Under the pieces are notes generated by a model. That model did not search any database. It saw only the letters and a list, made by a program, of their open reading frames with translations, and was not told the DNA's origin. Positions 50,707-61,214 of a stretch of DNA of 64,000 nucleotides are shown piece after piece. Source of the DNA: Beijerinckiaceae bacterium. GTDB lineage: Bacteria > Pseudomonadota > Alphaproteobacteria > Rhizobiales > Beijerinckiaceae. Numbering within the stretch: position 1 is the first letter of the stretch; each line of letters begins with the position of its first letter. The stretch covers positions 620,001-684,000 of the forward strand of contig JAPZTO010000002.1 in NCBI GenBank assembly GCA_027532775.1, read 5' to 3'. The translations under genes were made by a program, and so were the position numbers.

Positions 50707-52650
50707 ATGCAGTTCCACCAGAACGGCTACGAGCCCGGCGATCCCGAAAACCATGACCCTGCCGAGCGCTATCGCCATGGCGGTGCCGTCGGGCCGGTTC
50801 CCGAAGAGGTGGACGTGCTGATTGTCGGCACCGGCCCGGCGGGGCTGACGCTCGCCGCCCAGCTTGCCGCCTTCCCCGGGATCCGCACCTGCATTGTCGA
50901 GCAACGCCCCACCCGCCTCTATCGCGGACAAGCGGATGGCATTGCCTGCCGCACAATGGAGATGTTCGAGGCTTTCGGCTTTGCCGAACGCGTCGCCCGC
51001 GAGGCCTGCTGGATCCTTGAAACGACCTTCTGGAAACCGGACGAGGCCCGGGCGGACCATATCGCCCGCTCCGGACGGGTACAGGATACAGAGGATGGCC
51101 TGTCGGAATTCCCGCATGTCATCCTCAACCAGGCCCGCGTGCAGGATTTCTATCTCGACGTGATGCGGAAGGCCCCGGCCCGGCTGGCGCCGCATTACAG
51201 CCGGCGGCTGATTTCGCTCGCTGTCGATGAATCCGCTGCGGCCGGCCCCATTGGCACGGCCTATCCCGTCACGGCGGTCCTCGAACGGCTCGATCCTTCG
51301 CATGAGGGCCGGAGGGAGACGATCCGTGCCCGCTTCGTCGTGGGCTGCGATGGTGCGCGCAGTGCCGTCCGCAAGGCGATGGGCCTCGCCCTCGAAGGCG
51401 ATTCCGCCAGTCAGGCCTGGGGTGTGATGGATCTCCTTGCCGTCACCGATTTCCCCGATATCCGGATGAAGGCGCTGATCCAGTCCGCCCGCGACGGCTC
51501 GATGGTGCTGATCCCGCGCGAGGGCGGTCATATGGTCCGGCTCTATGTCGAGCTCGACAAGCTGGCAGAGGGCGAGCGCGTCAGCCAGCGGGCCATCACG
51601 GCGGAGGATCTCGTCGCCACGGCGCGGCGCATCCTTCACCCCTACACGCTGGAGGTGAAGGATATTCCGTGGTGGTCGGTCTACGAGATCGGCCAGCGGC
51701 TCTGCCCGCGCTTCGATGACCGGCCCGAGGGCGCGCCTGCCAATCGCCTGCCGCGGATCTTCATCGCCGGCGATGCCTGCCATACCCACAGTCCCAAGGC
51801 CGGCCAGGGCATGAACGTTTCCATGCAGGACAGTTTCAACCTCGGCTGGAAACTGGCGCAGGTGCTGCGCGGCCTCGCCCGGCCGGAGCTGCTCGCCACC
51901 TACTCGGCGGAGCGGCAGGCCATTGCCCGGGAACTGATCGAGTTCGACCGCGAATGGGCGGGCATTCTCGGCAAGGCCAAGGAAGCGGCGGCGGCCGGGC
52001 TGCCCTATGACCCCGCCGAGACGCAAAGCTATTTCGTGCAGCATGGCCGCTACACCGCCGGCACCGCCACGCAATACCGGCCCTCCCTGCTGACGGACGA
52101 TGCCCGGCATCAGGCGCTCGCGCCGGGGTTCATCATCGGTACGCGCTTTCATTCCGCGCCCGTCATCCGGCTCGCCGATGCAAAGCCGATGCATCTTGGC
52201 CATGTCGCCAAGGCTGACGGGCGCTGGCGGCTGTTCGCTTTCGCAGATGCGGAGGATGAAGGCGCGCCCGAGGGCGGCATCGCCCGGCTCTGCCGCTTCC
52301 TCGAATCCGCTGCCTCACCCGTTCGCCGGTTCACCCCGCCTGGCGCGGATGCCGATGCCGTGATCGATGTCCGCGCGATCTTCCGGGTGCCGCATCGATC
52401 GCTGGCGATCGAGCGGATGCCCGCGTTCCTGCTACCGCTGACCGGTCGCCTCCGACTTAGGGATTATGAGAAAATTTTTTGCAACGATCCGGCCGATCGT
52501 CAAAATATTTTTGTCAATCGAAGCATCGATTCCGTGCGTGGTTGCGTCGTCATTTTGCGTCCTGACCAGTTCGTTTCGGCGCTTTTTCCGCTCGATGCGC
52601 ATGCTGAAATCGGCGCCTTTTTCGAGCGGATCCTGCTGCCGCAGGCTTGA
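50707..52650 (+). CDS. FAD-dependent aromatic monooxygenase (phenol 2-monooxygenase / 3-hydroxybenzoate 4-monooxygenase family)
   Basis: A 647-residue flavoprotein hydroxylase from MQFHQNGYEPGDPENHD, the usual family N-terminus; an ATG at 50653 would add 18 poorly placed residues. FAD motif VLIVGTGPAGLTLAAQLA (about residues 36-53), DG motif VGCDGARSAVRKAMG, and GD motif IFIAGDACHTHSPKAGQGMNVSMQDSFNLGWKLA are intact. The C-terminal thioredoxin-like domain (from ~450) ends RGCVVILRPDQFVSALFPLD. It hydroxylates a phenol or hydroxybenzoate with NAD(P)H and oxygen. The last ~55 codons are unusually AT-rich. Probably repressed by the divergent MarR. Confidence 0.92.
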   Translation: MQFHQNGYEPGDPENHDPAERYRHGGAVGPVPEEVDVLIVGTGPAGLTLAAQLAAFPGIRTCIVEQRPTRLYRGQADGIACRTMEMFEAFGFAERVAREACWILETTFWKPDEARADHIARSGRVQDTEDGLSEFPHVILNQARVQDFYLDVMRKAPARLAPHYSRRLISLAVDESAAAGPIGTAYPVTAVLERLDPSHEGRRETIRARFVVGCDGARSAVRKAMGLALEGDSASQAWGVMDLLAVTDFPDIRMKALIQSARDGSMVLIPREGGHMVRLYVELDKLAEGERVSQRAITAEDLVATARRILHPYTLEVKDIPWWSVYEIGQRLCPRFDDRPEGAPANRLPRIFIAGDACHTHSPKAGQGMNVSMQDSFNLGWKLAQVLRGLARPELLATYSAERQAIARELIEFDREWAGILGKAKEAAAAGLPYDPAETQSYFVQHGRYTAGTATQYRPSLLTDDARHQALAPGFIIGTRFHSAPVIRLADAKPMHLGHVAKADGRWRLFAFADAEDEGAPEGGIARLCRFLESAASPVRRFTPPGADADAVIDVRAIFRVPHRSLAIERMPAFLLPLTGRLRLRDYEKIFCNDPADRQNIFVNRSIDSVRGCVVILRPDQFVSALFPLDAHAEIGAFFERILLPQA

Positions 52651-52657
52651 GCGGGGC

Positions 52658-52678
52658 TCCTGCCGGATTCTGGCAGGA
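52658..52678 (+). terminator. Candidate terminator after the monooxygenase gene
   Basis: TCCTGCC-GGATTCT-GGCAGGA, a perfect 7-bp stem with a 7-base loop, begins 7 bases after the monooxygenase stop. It lacks a T-run but is well placed. Confidence 0.4.
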
Positions 52679-52769
52679 ACGCCCTCCTTCGCTGGTGCCG
52701 AGGCTCGTTCATGAACGGCATCCGTGTTAGGATTCGCTGTCGTTGCAGGAAGACGGCATTGCCCAGGGC

Positions 52770-53888
52770 ATGAGCGAAGAGCCCCTACCCCCGACCGTGA
52801 CCGGGACGGATTCCTTCAAGGATATCCGCAAGATCATCCATGTCGACATGGATGCGTTCTATGCCTCGGTCGAGCAACGGGACAACCCGGAACTCCGTGG
52901 CAAGCCGGTCGCCGTGGGCTTCGGCGCCAAGCGCGGCGTGGTGGCAGCCGCAAGCTACGAGGCCCGCCGTTTCGGCGTTCATTCAGCGATGCCCTCGGTG
53001 ACGGCCCTGCGGAAATGCCCGGACCTCATCTTCGTGCGGCCGCGCTTCGAGACCTACCGCGCCGTCTCGAACCAGATTCACGAGATATTCTCGGCCTTTA
53101 CTCCGCTGATCGAACCTCTTTCGCTTGACGAGGCCTATCTCGACGTAACCGAGAATCTCGCCGGAATTGCCCTGGCCACCGAGGTCGCAACCCGGATCCG
53201 CGCCCGCATTCGCGAAGAGACCGCCCTGACGGCCTCGGCGGGCATCAGCTACAACAAATTCCTCGCGAAAATGGCTTCTGGCCAGCGCAAGCCGGACGGT
53301 CAGTTCGTCATTCCGCCGCAGGCTGGCCCGGCCTTCGTGGAAGGCCTGCCGATCGGCAAGTTCCACGGCATCGGCCCGGCAACCGAGGCGAAGATGAACA
53401 GGCTCGGCATTCATACCGGCGCGGATCTGAAGGGGCGGACGCTGGCCTTCCTGCAGGACAGTTTCGGCAAGGCCGGCCCCTATTATTACTGGCTGTCGCG
53501 GGGCGTTGATCACCGCCCCGTCCGGCCGGAACGGGTGCGCAAATCAGTTGGCGCTGAGGATACATTCTCCAATGATATCCGTGATTTCGATGGCGCGCAT
53601 GAGGGGCTCCGGCCGTTGATGACCAAGGTCTGGACCCATTGCGAACGACACGGTCTGAAGGCCCGGACGGTGACGCTGAAGGTGAAGTTCACCGATTTCC
53701 AGCTCATCACCCGCAGCCGGACCTTCGCCCGGCCGTTTCCGTCGCTTGTCGCCATCGAGGAAGCGGTCGTTCATCTTCTCGGCCCGCTCTTCCCGCTGGC
53801 CAAGGATATCCGCTTGCTGGGCGTGACCCTGTCCTCCTTCGACGCCGTCGAAGAGCCGCAAATCCGCCAGTTCGACCTGTTTGGCTAG
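52770..53888 (+). CDS. dinB: DNA polymerase IV
   Basis: A 372-residue Y-family translesion polymerase starting at MSEEPLPPTV; in-frame TTG at 52743 is an alternative and has AGGAAG near it. Catalytic motifs HVDMDAFYASVEQRDNP (metal aspartates) and PLSLDEAYLDVT are intact, followed by the little-finger region KSVGAEDTF. The C-terminus QFDLFG is a beta-clamp-binding motif. It copies damaged DNA at stalled forks. No convincing LexA box was found upstream. Confidence 0.94.
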   Translation: MSEEPLPPTVTGTDSFKDIRKIIHVDMDAFYASVEQRDNPELRGKPVAVGFGAKRGVVAAASYEARRFGVHSAMPSVTALRKCPDLIFVRPRFETYRAVSNQIHEIFSAFTPLIEPLSLDEAYLDVTENLAGIALATEVATRIRARIREETALTASAGISYNKFLAKMASGQRKPDGQFVIPPQAGPAFVEGLPIGKFHGIGPATEAKMNRLGIHTGADLKGRTLAFLQDSFGKAGPYYYWLSRGVDHRPVRPERVRKSVGAEDTFSNDIRDFDGAHEGLRPLMTKVWTHCERHGLKARTVTLKVKFTDFQLITRSRTFARPFPSLVAIEEAVVHLLGPLFPLAKDIRLLGVTLSSFDAVEEPQIRQFDLFG

Positions 53889-53899
53889 ACCTGAACGGT

Positions 53900-55027
<1,128 letters not shown>

Positions 55028-55250
55028 GGGGATTCTCCTTGACTTGGCGGCGAGCGTTTCCGGTGCGGGCACCCAAGTCAAGCCCCGGCAGGCCAGCCGA
55101 CCCTGTTGCGATGGGCCCCTGTCGGCCCCCCTGCCCCGGACATGCCGCGTTCAGGTATCTCTTCGCAGGAGACAGTTAGCCGTCTCTATGCCAGACTGTA
55201 AGCAACCGTCCGGAGCAAGGGCGGATGAACCGTTCAGGGAGACAGAAATC

Positions 55251-56582
55251 ATGCAGAACCGCAGGGTCCTGATGGCCGCACTCGCGCTTTCGGCCACTGC
55301 CGCCTTCGGCGCGCCGGCCATGGCGCAGCAGGGCAAGGTGACCGTTGTGACGTCCTTCTCGAAGGATGTGACCGATCCGGTCAAGAAGGCGTTCGAGAAG
55401 GCCAATCCCGGCCTGACGCTCGAGGTCCAGAACCGCAATACCAATGCGGGCGTGAAATTCGTCGAGGAAACCCGTTCGAACCCGCAGAGCGACCTGTTCT
55501 GGGCCTCGGCGCCGGATGCGTTCGAGGTCCTGAAGAACAAGAAGCTCCTCCAGACCTACCAGCCCAAGGCCAAGGGCATTCCGGAAAAGGTCGGCGCCTA
55601 TCCGATCAACGACAAGGACGGCGCCTATTTCGGATTCGCCGCCTCGGGCTACGGAATCATGTGGAACGAGCGCTATCTCCGCGCGAACCGGATTCCCGAA
55701 CCGAAAGAGTGGAGCGACCTCACCAAGGCCGCTTATCACAACCATGTCTCCATCGCCTCGCCGGCCCGTTCAGGAACGACGCATCTGACGATCGAAACGA
55801 TCCTGCAGGGTGAAGGCTGGGACAAGGGCTGGGGCACGATCAAGGCCATGGCCGGCAATTTCAACCAGATCGCCGAGCGCTCCTTCGGCGTGCCGGATGC
55901 GGTGAATTCCGGGCAGGTCGGCATCGGCATCGTGATCGACTTCTTCGCCTTTTCCGCGCAGGGCGCCGGTTTCCCTGTCAAGTTCGCCTATCCGAGCGTG
56001 ACAACCGTGGTGCCGGCGAATGTGGCGATCGTTGCCGGTGCGCCGAACCGCGCCGGCGCGGAGGCGTTCATCGAGTTCATCCTCTCGCCCGCGGGGCAGG
56101 AAGTGCTGCTCGAGCCAACGATCCGCCGGCTGCCTGTCAACCCGGAAGTCTATGCCAAGGCGCCGGCCGGCTTCCCCAATCCGTTCAAGGACGCGAATTT
56201 CAAGGCGATGATGACGTTCGACGTCGATCGCTCCGAAGCTCGCACGGCCGTGGTGGACACGCTGTTCGACCAGCTGATCTCGTTCCACCTGAACGATCTG
56301 AAGGCCATCACCAAGATGCTGCACGAGGCTGAGGCCAATCTTGCGAAGAAGGATTCGGCGCCGGCCCGCGCTGCCCTTGCCGAGGCGCGCAAGCTGATCG
56401 CAGCCATGCCGGTGACGGAAGATCAGGCCAGCAAGGACCCGGAAATTGTCGGCGCCTTCCGCGGCGGTGCGGATGCCAAGACGCGTCGGGCCGAGTTCGA
56501 GCAGCGCTGGGCGGCCTTCGCGAAGGACAATTACGCCAAGGCGAAGACGCTCGCGGAACAGGCCGTCGCGCAGTCGCGCTGA
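55251..56582 (+). CDS. ABC transporter substrate-binding protein (ferric iron / 2-aminoethylphosphonate type)
   Basis: A 443-residue receptor starting MQNRRVLMAALALSATAAFG with GGGAGA upstream. Signal peptide residues 1-26 (ending AMAQ). Features VTVVTSFSKDVTDPVKKAFEKANPGLTLEV, NPQSDLFWASAPDAFEVLKNKKLLQTY and VPANVAIVAGAPNRAGAEAFIEFILSPAGQEVLLEPTIRRLPV place it with FbpA/PhnS-like receptors. A ~90-residue helical, Ala/Lys-rich C-terminal extension exceeds the usual family length. Iron(III) or 2-aminoethylphosphonate are the main ligand candidates. A 9-bp hairpin separates it from the permease. Confidence 0.88.
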   Translation: MQNRRVLMAALALSATAAFGAPAMAQQGKVTVVTSFSKDVTDPVKKAFEKANPGLTLEVQNRNTNAGVKFVEETRSNPQSDLFWASAPDAFEVLKNKKLLQTYQPKAKGIPEKVGAYPINDKDGAYFGFAASGYGIMWNERYLRANRIPEPKEWSDLTKAAYHNHVSIASPARSGTTHLTIETILQGEGWDKGWGTIKAMAGNFNQIAERSFGVPDAVNSGQVGIGIVIDFFAFSAQGAGFPVKFAYPSVTTVVPANVAIVAGAPNRAGAEAFIEFILSPAGQEVLLEPTIRRLPVNPEVYAKAPAGFPNPFKDANFKAMMTFDVDRSEARTAVVDTLFDQLISFHLNDLKAITKMLHEAEANLAKKDSAPARAALAEARKLIAAMPVTEDQASKDPEIVGAFRGGADAKTRRAEFEQRWAAFAKDNYAKAKTLAEQAVAQSR

Positions 56583-56589
56583 CGGCATA

Positions 56590-56613
56590 GCCGGGCCCTG
56601 CCACGGGCCCGGC
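56590..56613 (+). promoter_or_regulatory. Intercistronic hairpin between binding-protein and permease genes
   Basis: GCCGGGCCC-TGCCAC-GGGCCCGGC is a perfect 9-bp stem with a 6-base loop. It lies 7 bp after the receptor stop and 28 bp before the permease ATG. No T-run. Confidence 0.65.
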
Positions 56614-56641
56614 CTCTCCCCGCCCCTGAAAGGATAGCTGC

Positions 56642-58351
56642 ATGCCGGCCGCCCGCTCGCTGCCCGCCCTGCGCATGGCGCTGGCCACGCCCGGCCAATG
56701 GATGACGATCCTCGGGATCGCCGCCTTCCTTGGCCTGTACCTCGTCATCCCGGTGGCGATGGTCATCCTCGTGGCCTTCCAGGATCCGAATACCGGGGCG
56801 CTGACGCTGGTGAATTTCGCGGATTTCGCCCGGAACGAGCTGTTCCTGCGATCCTTCGCCAATTCACTCTATGTCTCCGGCATGTCGGTGGTCTGGGCGA
56901 CAATCTTCGCCCTGCCGCTGGCCTATTTCACGACGCGGTTCGAGTTCCGCGGCGCGGCGATCATCCAGACGCTGGGGGTCATCCCGCTGATCATGCCGCC
57001 CTTTGCCGGCGCGATCGCGATGCAGCTGCTCTTCGGCACCAATGGCTCGATCAACCTGCTGCTCGATGAATGGTTCGCGTTCAAGCTGCCCTTCATGGAC
57101 GGGTTGAACGGCGTTATCTTCGTGCAGAGCGTGCATTATTTCCCGTTCATCCTGATCAACCTCACAGCCTCCTTGCGGAATATCGACCGTTCGATGGAGG
57201 AAGCGGCGCAGAATCTCGGCGCGTCCGGCTTCCGGCTGTTCCGCAAGATCGTCTTCCCGCTCGCCATGCCGGGCTATATTGCCGGGGCCAGCCTCGTCTT
57301 CATCAAGGTGTTCGACGACCTCGCGACGCCGCTTCTCCTCAATGTGAAGGACATGCTGGCGCCGCAGGCCTATCTGCGGATCACCTCGGTCGGGCTCAAC
57401 GATCCGATGGGCTATGTGATCTCCGTCGTGCTGATCGTCTTCTCGGTCTTCTCGCTGTTCATCGCCAGCCAGGCGACGCGCGGGCGGGATTATGCCACCG
57501 TGCAGCGCGGTGGCGGCGGGCTGTCGAAGCGGCCGCTGAAGGCGCTCGATACCGTGATGGCCTATTCCGTCATCCTGCTGATCCTGGCGCTGGTGCTGGC
57601 CCCGCATATCGGTCTGTTCCTGCTGTCCATCGCGACGATCTGGTCGTTCTCGCCGCTGCCGGATGGCTACACATTGGCGCATTATGGCCGTGTCCTTGCC
57701 GAAAGCGGGCAGTTCATCTGGAACACGCTTCTCTATGCCACGCTCGCGGGGCTGATCGGCATCGGGATCGGCACGGCCATTTCCTATATCGTCCTCCGGA
57801 CGCGGGTTCCCGGGCGGGAATGGCTGGATTATGTCGCAAGTGCCGCGCTCGCGGTGCCCGGCGTCGTGCTCGGTATCGGCTATCTGCGCACCTATTTCGG
57901 CATACCCCTGCCCGGCGGACAGCCGCTGACGAGCTTCTGGATCATCATCGTGATCGCGCTGGCGGTGCGGCGCCTGCCCTATGCCTTGCGGGCCTGCATG
58001 GCGGCGATGCAGCAGATCAGCGTGTCGCTGGAGGAGGCGGCCGAAAATCTCGGCGCGACCAAGGCCAGCACGATCCGCCGTATCGTGATGCCGCTGATGA
58101 CGGGCGGGCTGCTGGCGGGTTTCGTCACAAGCTTCGCTACGGCAGCGGTGGAGCTGTCCGCCACGATGATGCTGGTGCAGAACACGGCGGATGCCCCCCT
58201 CGCCTACGGGCTCTACGTGTTCATGCAATCCCCGGCCGGGCGCGGCGCCGGCGCGGCCCTCGGCATCATCGCGGTGCTGATTGTCGGCATTTCCACTTAT
58301 CTTTCGCAGAGCCTCGCCGAGCGCGACCGCCGCGCCAAGGCCGGCGGCTGA
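56642..58351 (+). CDS. ABC transporter permease, two fused permease domains (FbpB-like)
   Basis: A 569-residue inner-membrane protein with two ABC permease modules and about twelve membrane segments. Two EAA loops are visible: SMEEAAQNLGASGFRLFRKIVFPLAMPG near residue 185 and SLEEAAENLGATKASTIRRIVMPLMTGG near 462. Duplicated permeases like this are typical for FbpB and 2-aminoethylphosphonate systems. AAAGGATAG precedes the start. It is 24 bp before the ATPase gene. Confidence 0.94.
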   Translation: MPAARSLPALRMALATPGQWMTILGIAAFLGLYLVIPVAMVILVAFQDPNTGALTLVNFADFARNELFLRSFANSLYVSGMSVVWATIFALPLAYFTTRFEFRGAAIIQTLGVIPLIMPPFAGAIAMQLLFGTNGSINLLLDEWFAFKLPFMDGLNGVIFVQSVHYFPFILINLTASLRNIDRSMEEAAQNLGASGFRLFRKIVFPLAMPGYIAGASLVFIKVFDDLATPLLLNVKDMLAPQAYLRITSVGLNDPMGYVISVVLIVFSVFSLFIASQATRGRDYATVQRGGGGLSKRPLKALDTVMAYSVILLILALVLAPHIGLFLLSIATIWSFSPLPDGYTLAHYGRVLAESGQFIWNTLLYATLAGLIGIGIGTAISYIVLRTRVPGREWLDYVASAALAVPGVVLGIGYLRTYFGIPLPGGQPLTSFWIIIVIALAVRRLPYALRACMAAMQQISVSLEEAAENLGATKASTIRRIVMPLMTGGLLAGFVTSFATAAVELSATMMLVQNTADAPLAYGLYVFMQSPAGRGAGAALGIIAVLIVGISTYLSQSLAERDRRAKAGG

Positions 58352-58375
58352 ACCGGCCGCCGCAGGAGTATCCCG

Positions 58376-59470
58376 ATGTCCAGCAACCAGCTTGGTGAAG
58401 CCATCCGCCGCGCCGCCTCGGGGATCGAGGTCAGCGGGGTCAACCTTTCCTATGGCCGGACACCCGTGCTCAAGGATGTAAGCCTGACGATCCATCCGGG
58501 CGAGTTCTTCGCCTTTCTCGGCCCGTCCGGCTGCGGGAAGACGACCCTGCTGCGGCTGATCGCCGGGTTCAACAGCGCCCAGACCGGGCAGGTCATTGTC
58601 GGCGGCACCGACATTTCCACCCTGCCCCCCTGGAAGCGCGATGTCGGCATGGTGTTCCAGTCCTATGCGCTCTGGCCGCATATGAGCGTGGCGAAGAACG
58701 TGGCCTTCGGGCTCGAGGAGCGTCGGCTCCCGCGGGACGAGATCGCCGCCCGGGTCGATCAGGCGCTCGATCTCGTCAATCTCCGCCATCTGAAGGAGCG
58801 CCGTCCGTCGCAGCTTTCCGGCGGGCAGCAGCAGCGCGTTGCCCTCGCCCGCACCATCGCGATCCGGCCGAAGATCCTGCTGCTGGATGAACCGCTCTCC
58901 AATCTCGATGCGCGGATGCGCGTCCAGGTGCGGCGGGAATTGCGCGATCTCCAGCAGAGCCTCGGCATCACGACGATTTTCGTTACGCATGACCAGGAAG
59001 AGGCGAACACGATCTGCGACCGGATCGCTGTAATGAACGAGGGCCGCGTGCTTCAGGTCGGCACGCCGATGGCACTGTATGACCGCCCGGCGGATCTGTT
59101 CGTCGCCGGGTTTCTCGGGACGGCAAACATCCTGCAGGGCACGCAATCCGGCGGGGTGTTCAGCCTGCGCGACGGCAGCGCCATGCCTGCCCCCGCCGGC
59201 AGCCCGGAAGGCCCGGCACGGGTGGTTTTCCGGCCGCAGAATGCCCGGCTGGCCGGCAATGGCGCAGCGGCAGAACCCGGCCTCACTGCACTGCCGGGGC
59301 AGGTCATCCATTCGGAGTTTCTCGGCGCGGCCCTGCGTTACGGCGTGAGGATCGGCGAGGACGAGGTGCTGGTCGATGTGCCGCATCAGGCCGGCGAGAC
59401 GCGGCTGCCCGCAGGCATGGCAGTGCGGGTCCTGCTGGACCATGGCCGGGCGCGGTTTTTCCCGGCCTGA
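58376..59470 (+). CDS. ABC transporter ATP-binding protein (FbpC/PhnT-like)
   Basis: A 364-residue ATPase with Walker A GPSGCGKTT, Q-loop VFQSYALWPHMSV, signature LSGGQQQRVALARTI, Walker [16 protein letters not shown] and switch FVTHDQEEANTICD. A TOBE domain is in the C-terminal third (RVVFRPQNARL, LPGQVIHSEFLGAALRYGVRIG). Last gene of the three-gene importer, convergent with iolB 10 bp away. Confidence 0.95.
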   Translation: MSSNQLGEAIRRAASGIEVSGVNLSYGRTPVLKDVSLTIHPGEFFAFLGPSGCGKTTLLRLIAGFNSAQTGQVIVGGTDISTLPPWKRDVGMVFQSYALWPHMSVAKNVAFGLEERRLPRDEIAARVDQALDLVNLRHLKERRPSQLSGGQQQRVALARTIAIRPKILLLDEPLSNLDARMRVQVRRELRDLQQSLGITTIFVTHDQEEANTICDRIAVMNEGRVLQVGTPMALYDRPADLFVAGFLGTANILQGTQSGGVFSLRDGSAMPAPAGSPEGPARVVFRPQNARLAGNGAAAEPGLTALPGQVIHSEFLGAALRYGVRIGEDEVLVDVPHQAGETRLPAGMAVRVLLDHGRARFFPA

Positions 59471-59480
59471 AGCGCCGGCT

Positions 59481-60287
59481 TCAGCGCGCCGCCGGCTCCA
59501 GCATCCATTCATGGGCGGGATCGTTGTAGAACTTCCAGATCCGCTTCGGCCCGGCCATCACATTGAGATAATAGAGATCGTAGCCATGCGCGGCGCCGAC
59601 AGGGTGATAGCCGCGCGGCACCAGCACGACATCGCGATCGCCGATGGCCATGGTTTCGTCGAGGCTGCGGTCATCCGTGTAGACACGCTGGAAACCGAAG
59701 CCCTGCGGCGGGTTGAACCGGTGGTAATAGGTCTCTTCCAGCAGGGATTCCGTCGGCAGGTTGTCCCTGTCATGCTTGTGCGGCGGATAGCTCGACCAAT
59801 TGCCCGACGGCGTGATCACCTCCACCACGAGAAGGCTCTCCGCCGGCTCCGTTTCCGGCAGGATGTTCCGGACATGGCGGGTATTCGTGCCCTTGCCGCG
59901 GGTGAGCATGGCCACATCGGCCGGGGCGATCACCCGTGCCGGAAGGCGTGGCCTGCCGGGCGCGGTGCAGAGCGCGATCTCGCATGGGCCTTCCGCCACG
60001 GCCTGCCAGGCCATACCGGCGGGGACATAGAAGGACCAGACCTCGGGCTCGAAAGGGGATGACCGACCGCCGATCACGCCGAAATCCGTGCCGCCGGCGC
60101 TGACGCGGGCCCTGCCTGCCAGCAGGACAAGGCATGTCTCGCGGGCCGTCTCCTCCCGTGTGAGCGACGCGCCGGAGGCCAGCCGCGCCGTCTCGAACCC
60201 GACATGCGTCCAGCCGGCCGAAGCGGGCGTGATGCTGTGGCGAAAGCCGCCATCATTGGCGGGGCCGGCCTTGATCAGCAACGACAT
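59481..60287 (-). CDS. iolB: 5-Deoxy-glucuronate isomerase
   Basis: A 268-residue bicupin protein. Signature segments: WTHVGFETARLASGASLTREETARETCLVLLAG (first cupin) and NWSSYPPHKHDRDN with the metal histidines H/K/H/E, then YHPVGAAHGYDLYYLNVMAGP. It converts 5-deoxy-D-glucuronate to 2-deoxy-5-keto-D-gluconate in myo-inositol catabolism. AAGGAGAA precedes the ATG. It lies 11 bp after iolE and is the last gene of the visible iol operon. Confidence 0.95.
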   Translation of the reverse strand: MSLLIKAGPANDGGFRHSITPASAGWTHVGFETARLASGASLTREETARETCLVLLAGRARVSAGGTDFGVIGGRSSPFEPEVWSFYVPAGMAWQAVAEGPCEIALCTAPGRPRLPARVIAPADVAMLTRGKGTNTRHVRNILPETEPAESLLVVEVITPSGNWSSYPPHKHDRDNLPTESLLEETYYHRFNPPQGFGFQRVYTDDRSLDETMAIGDRDVVLVPRGYHPVGAAHGYDLYYLNVMAGPKRIWKFYNDPAHEWMLEPAAR

Positions 60288-60298
60288 GGCGTTCTCCT

Positions 60299-61195
60299 TC
60301 AGGCCAGACCGGCGGCCTTCAGGCAGGCCCGGAGATGTGCGACACCCTTCTTGGCATAGGTCAGCGGATGGGCCTTTTCCGGGTCCTGCTCGGCTTCCAC
60401 CACAACCCAGCCGGAATAGCCCGGCAGGGCGCGGAACACGGCCTCATAGTCAACCATGCCATCCCCCGGCACGGTGTAGACCCCGAGTTCGGCGCCCGGA
60501 CCGAGAATGGCATCGAGGAAGCTCCAGTCCTCGCGGCGGGCGCGTTCCATGACATCGCGGCGGACATCCTTGGCATGGACATGGCTGATGCGGTGGCGAT
60601 AGGTGCGGGCCAGTTCCGCCGGATCGGCCCCGCCCCATGTTGCATGGCCGGTATCGAGCAGCAGATGAACGGCATCACCGGTATGCGCCATCAGCGCGGC
60701 AATATCGGCGGCATCCTCGACGATCGTGCCCATATGGTGGTGATAAACCAGCCGGACCCCCTCGCGCAAAGTCATCTCGGCCAATGCGGTAAGGCGCTTG
60801 CCCCATTGCGCCCATTCCCCTGCGCCGAGCCTCGGCCGTTGAGAGAGCGGAACGGCACGGTTGCCATGGATGGCATTCGAGGTTTCGGCAAAGACCAGCA
60901 CGTTCGCGCCCATGGCCTTGAGCAGGTCGAGATGCGGGCGGAGATGGCGCATTTCCTCGGCGGCATCGCGGCGAAGCAGTTCGGCGGAATACCAGCCGGA
61001 AATGCAGGCCATGCCCCAAGGCGCGAGCGCGGCCTTCAGCGCACCGGCCTCACGCGGGAATTTATGGCCCAGTTCCATCCCCTCGAAGCCGGCCTCCCGC
61101 GCCTCGGCGAGGCAGGTTTCAAGCGGCGTCGCCCCGCCGATATGCTGGAGGTCGTCATTCGACCAGCCGATGGGGTTGGCGCCAATCCGGATCAT
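60299..61195 (-). CDS. iolE: Inosose dehydratase (2-keto-myo-inositol dehydratase)
   Basis: A 298-residue TIM-barrel protein starting MIRIGANPIGWSNDD, the normal IolE N-terminus. Typical blocks: GFEGMELGHKFPR, VYHHHMGTIVE, HLLLDTGHATWGGADP (metal Asp/His), HVHAKDVR and VEAEQDPEKA. It removes water from scyllo-inosose, the second inositol breakdown step. An in-frame extension upstream overlaps the end of iolD and is rejected. It starts 19 bp after the iolD stop. Confidence 0.95.
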   Translation of the reverse strand: MIRIGANPIGWSNDDLQHIGGATPLETCLAEAREAGFEGMELGHKFPREAGALKAALAPWGMACISGWYSAELLRRDAAEEMRHLRPHLDLLKAMGANVLVFAETSNAIHGNRAVPLSQRPRLGAGEWAQWGKRLTALAEMTLREGVRLVYHHHMGTIVEDAADIAALMAHTGDAVHLLLDTGHATWGGADPAELARTYRHRISHVHAKDVRRDVMERARREDWSFLDAILGPGAELGVYTVPGDGMVDYEAVFRALPGYSGWVVVEAEQDPEKAHPLTYAKKGVAHLRACLKAAGLA

Positions 61196-61214
61196 TTCAG
61201 GGTTCCTTGTCACG

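Noticed and set aside
52708-52717. LexA/SOS box before dinB (GTTCATGAAC palindrome)
   Set aside because: The alphaproteobacterial LexA site is GTTC-N7-GTTC or its complement; this palindrome has the wrong spacing and orientation, so I do not call SOS control.
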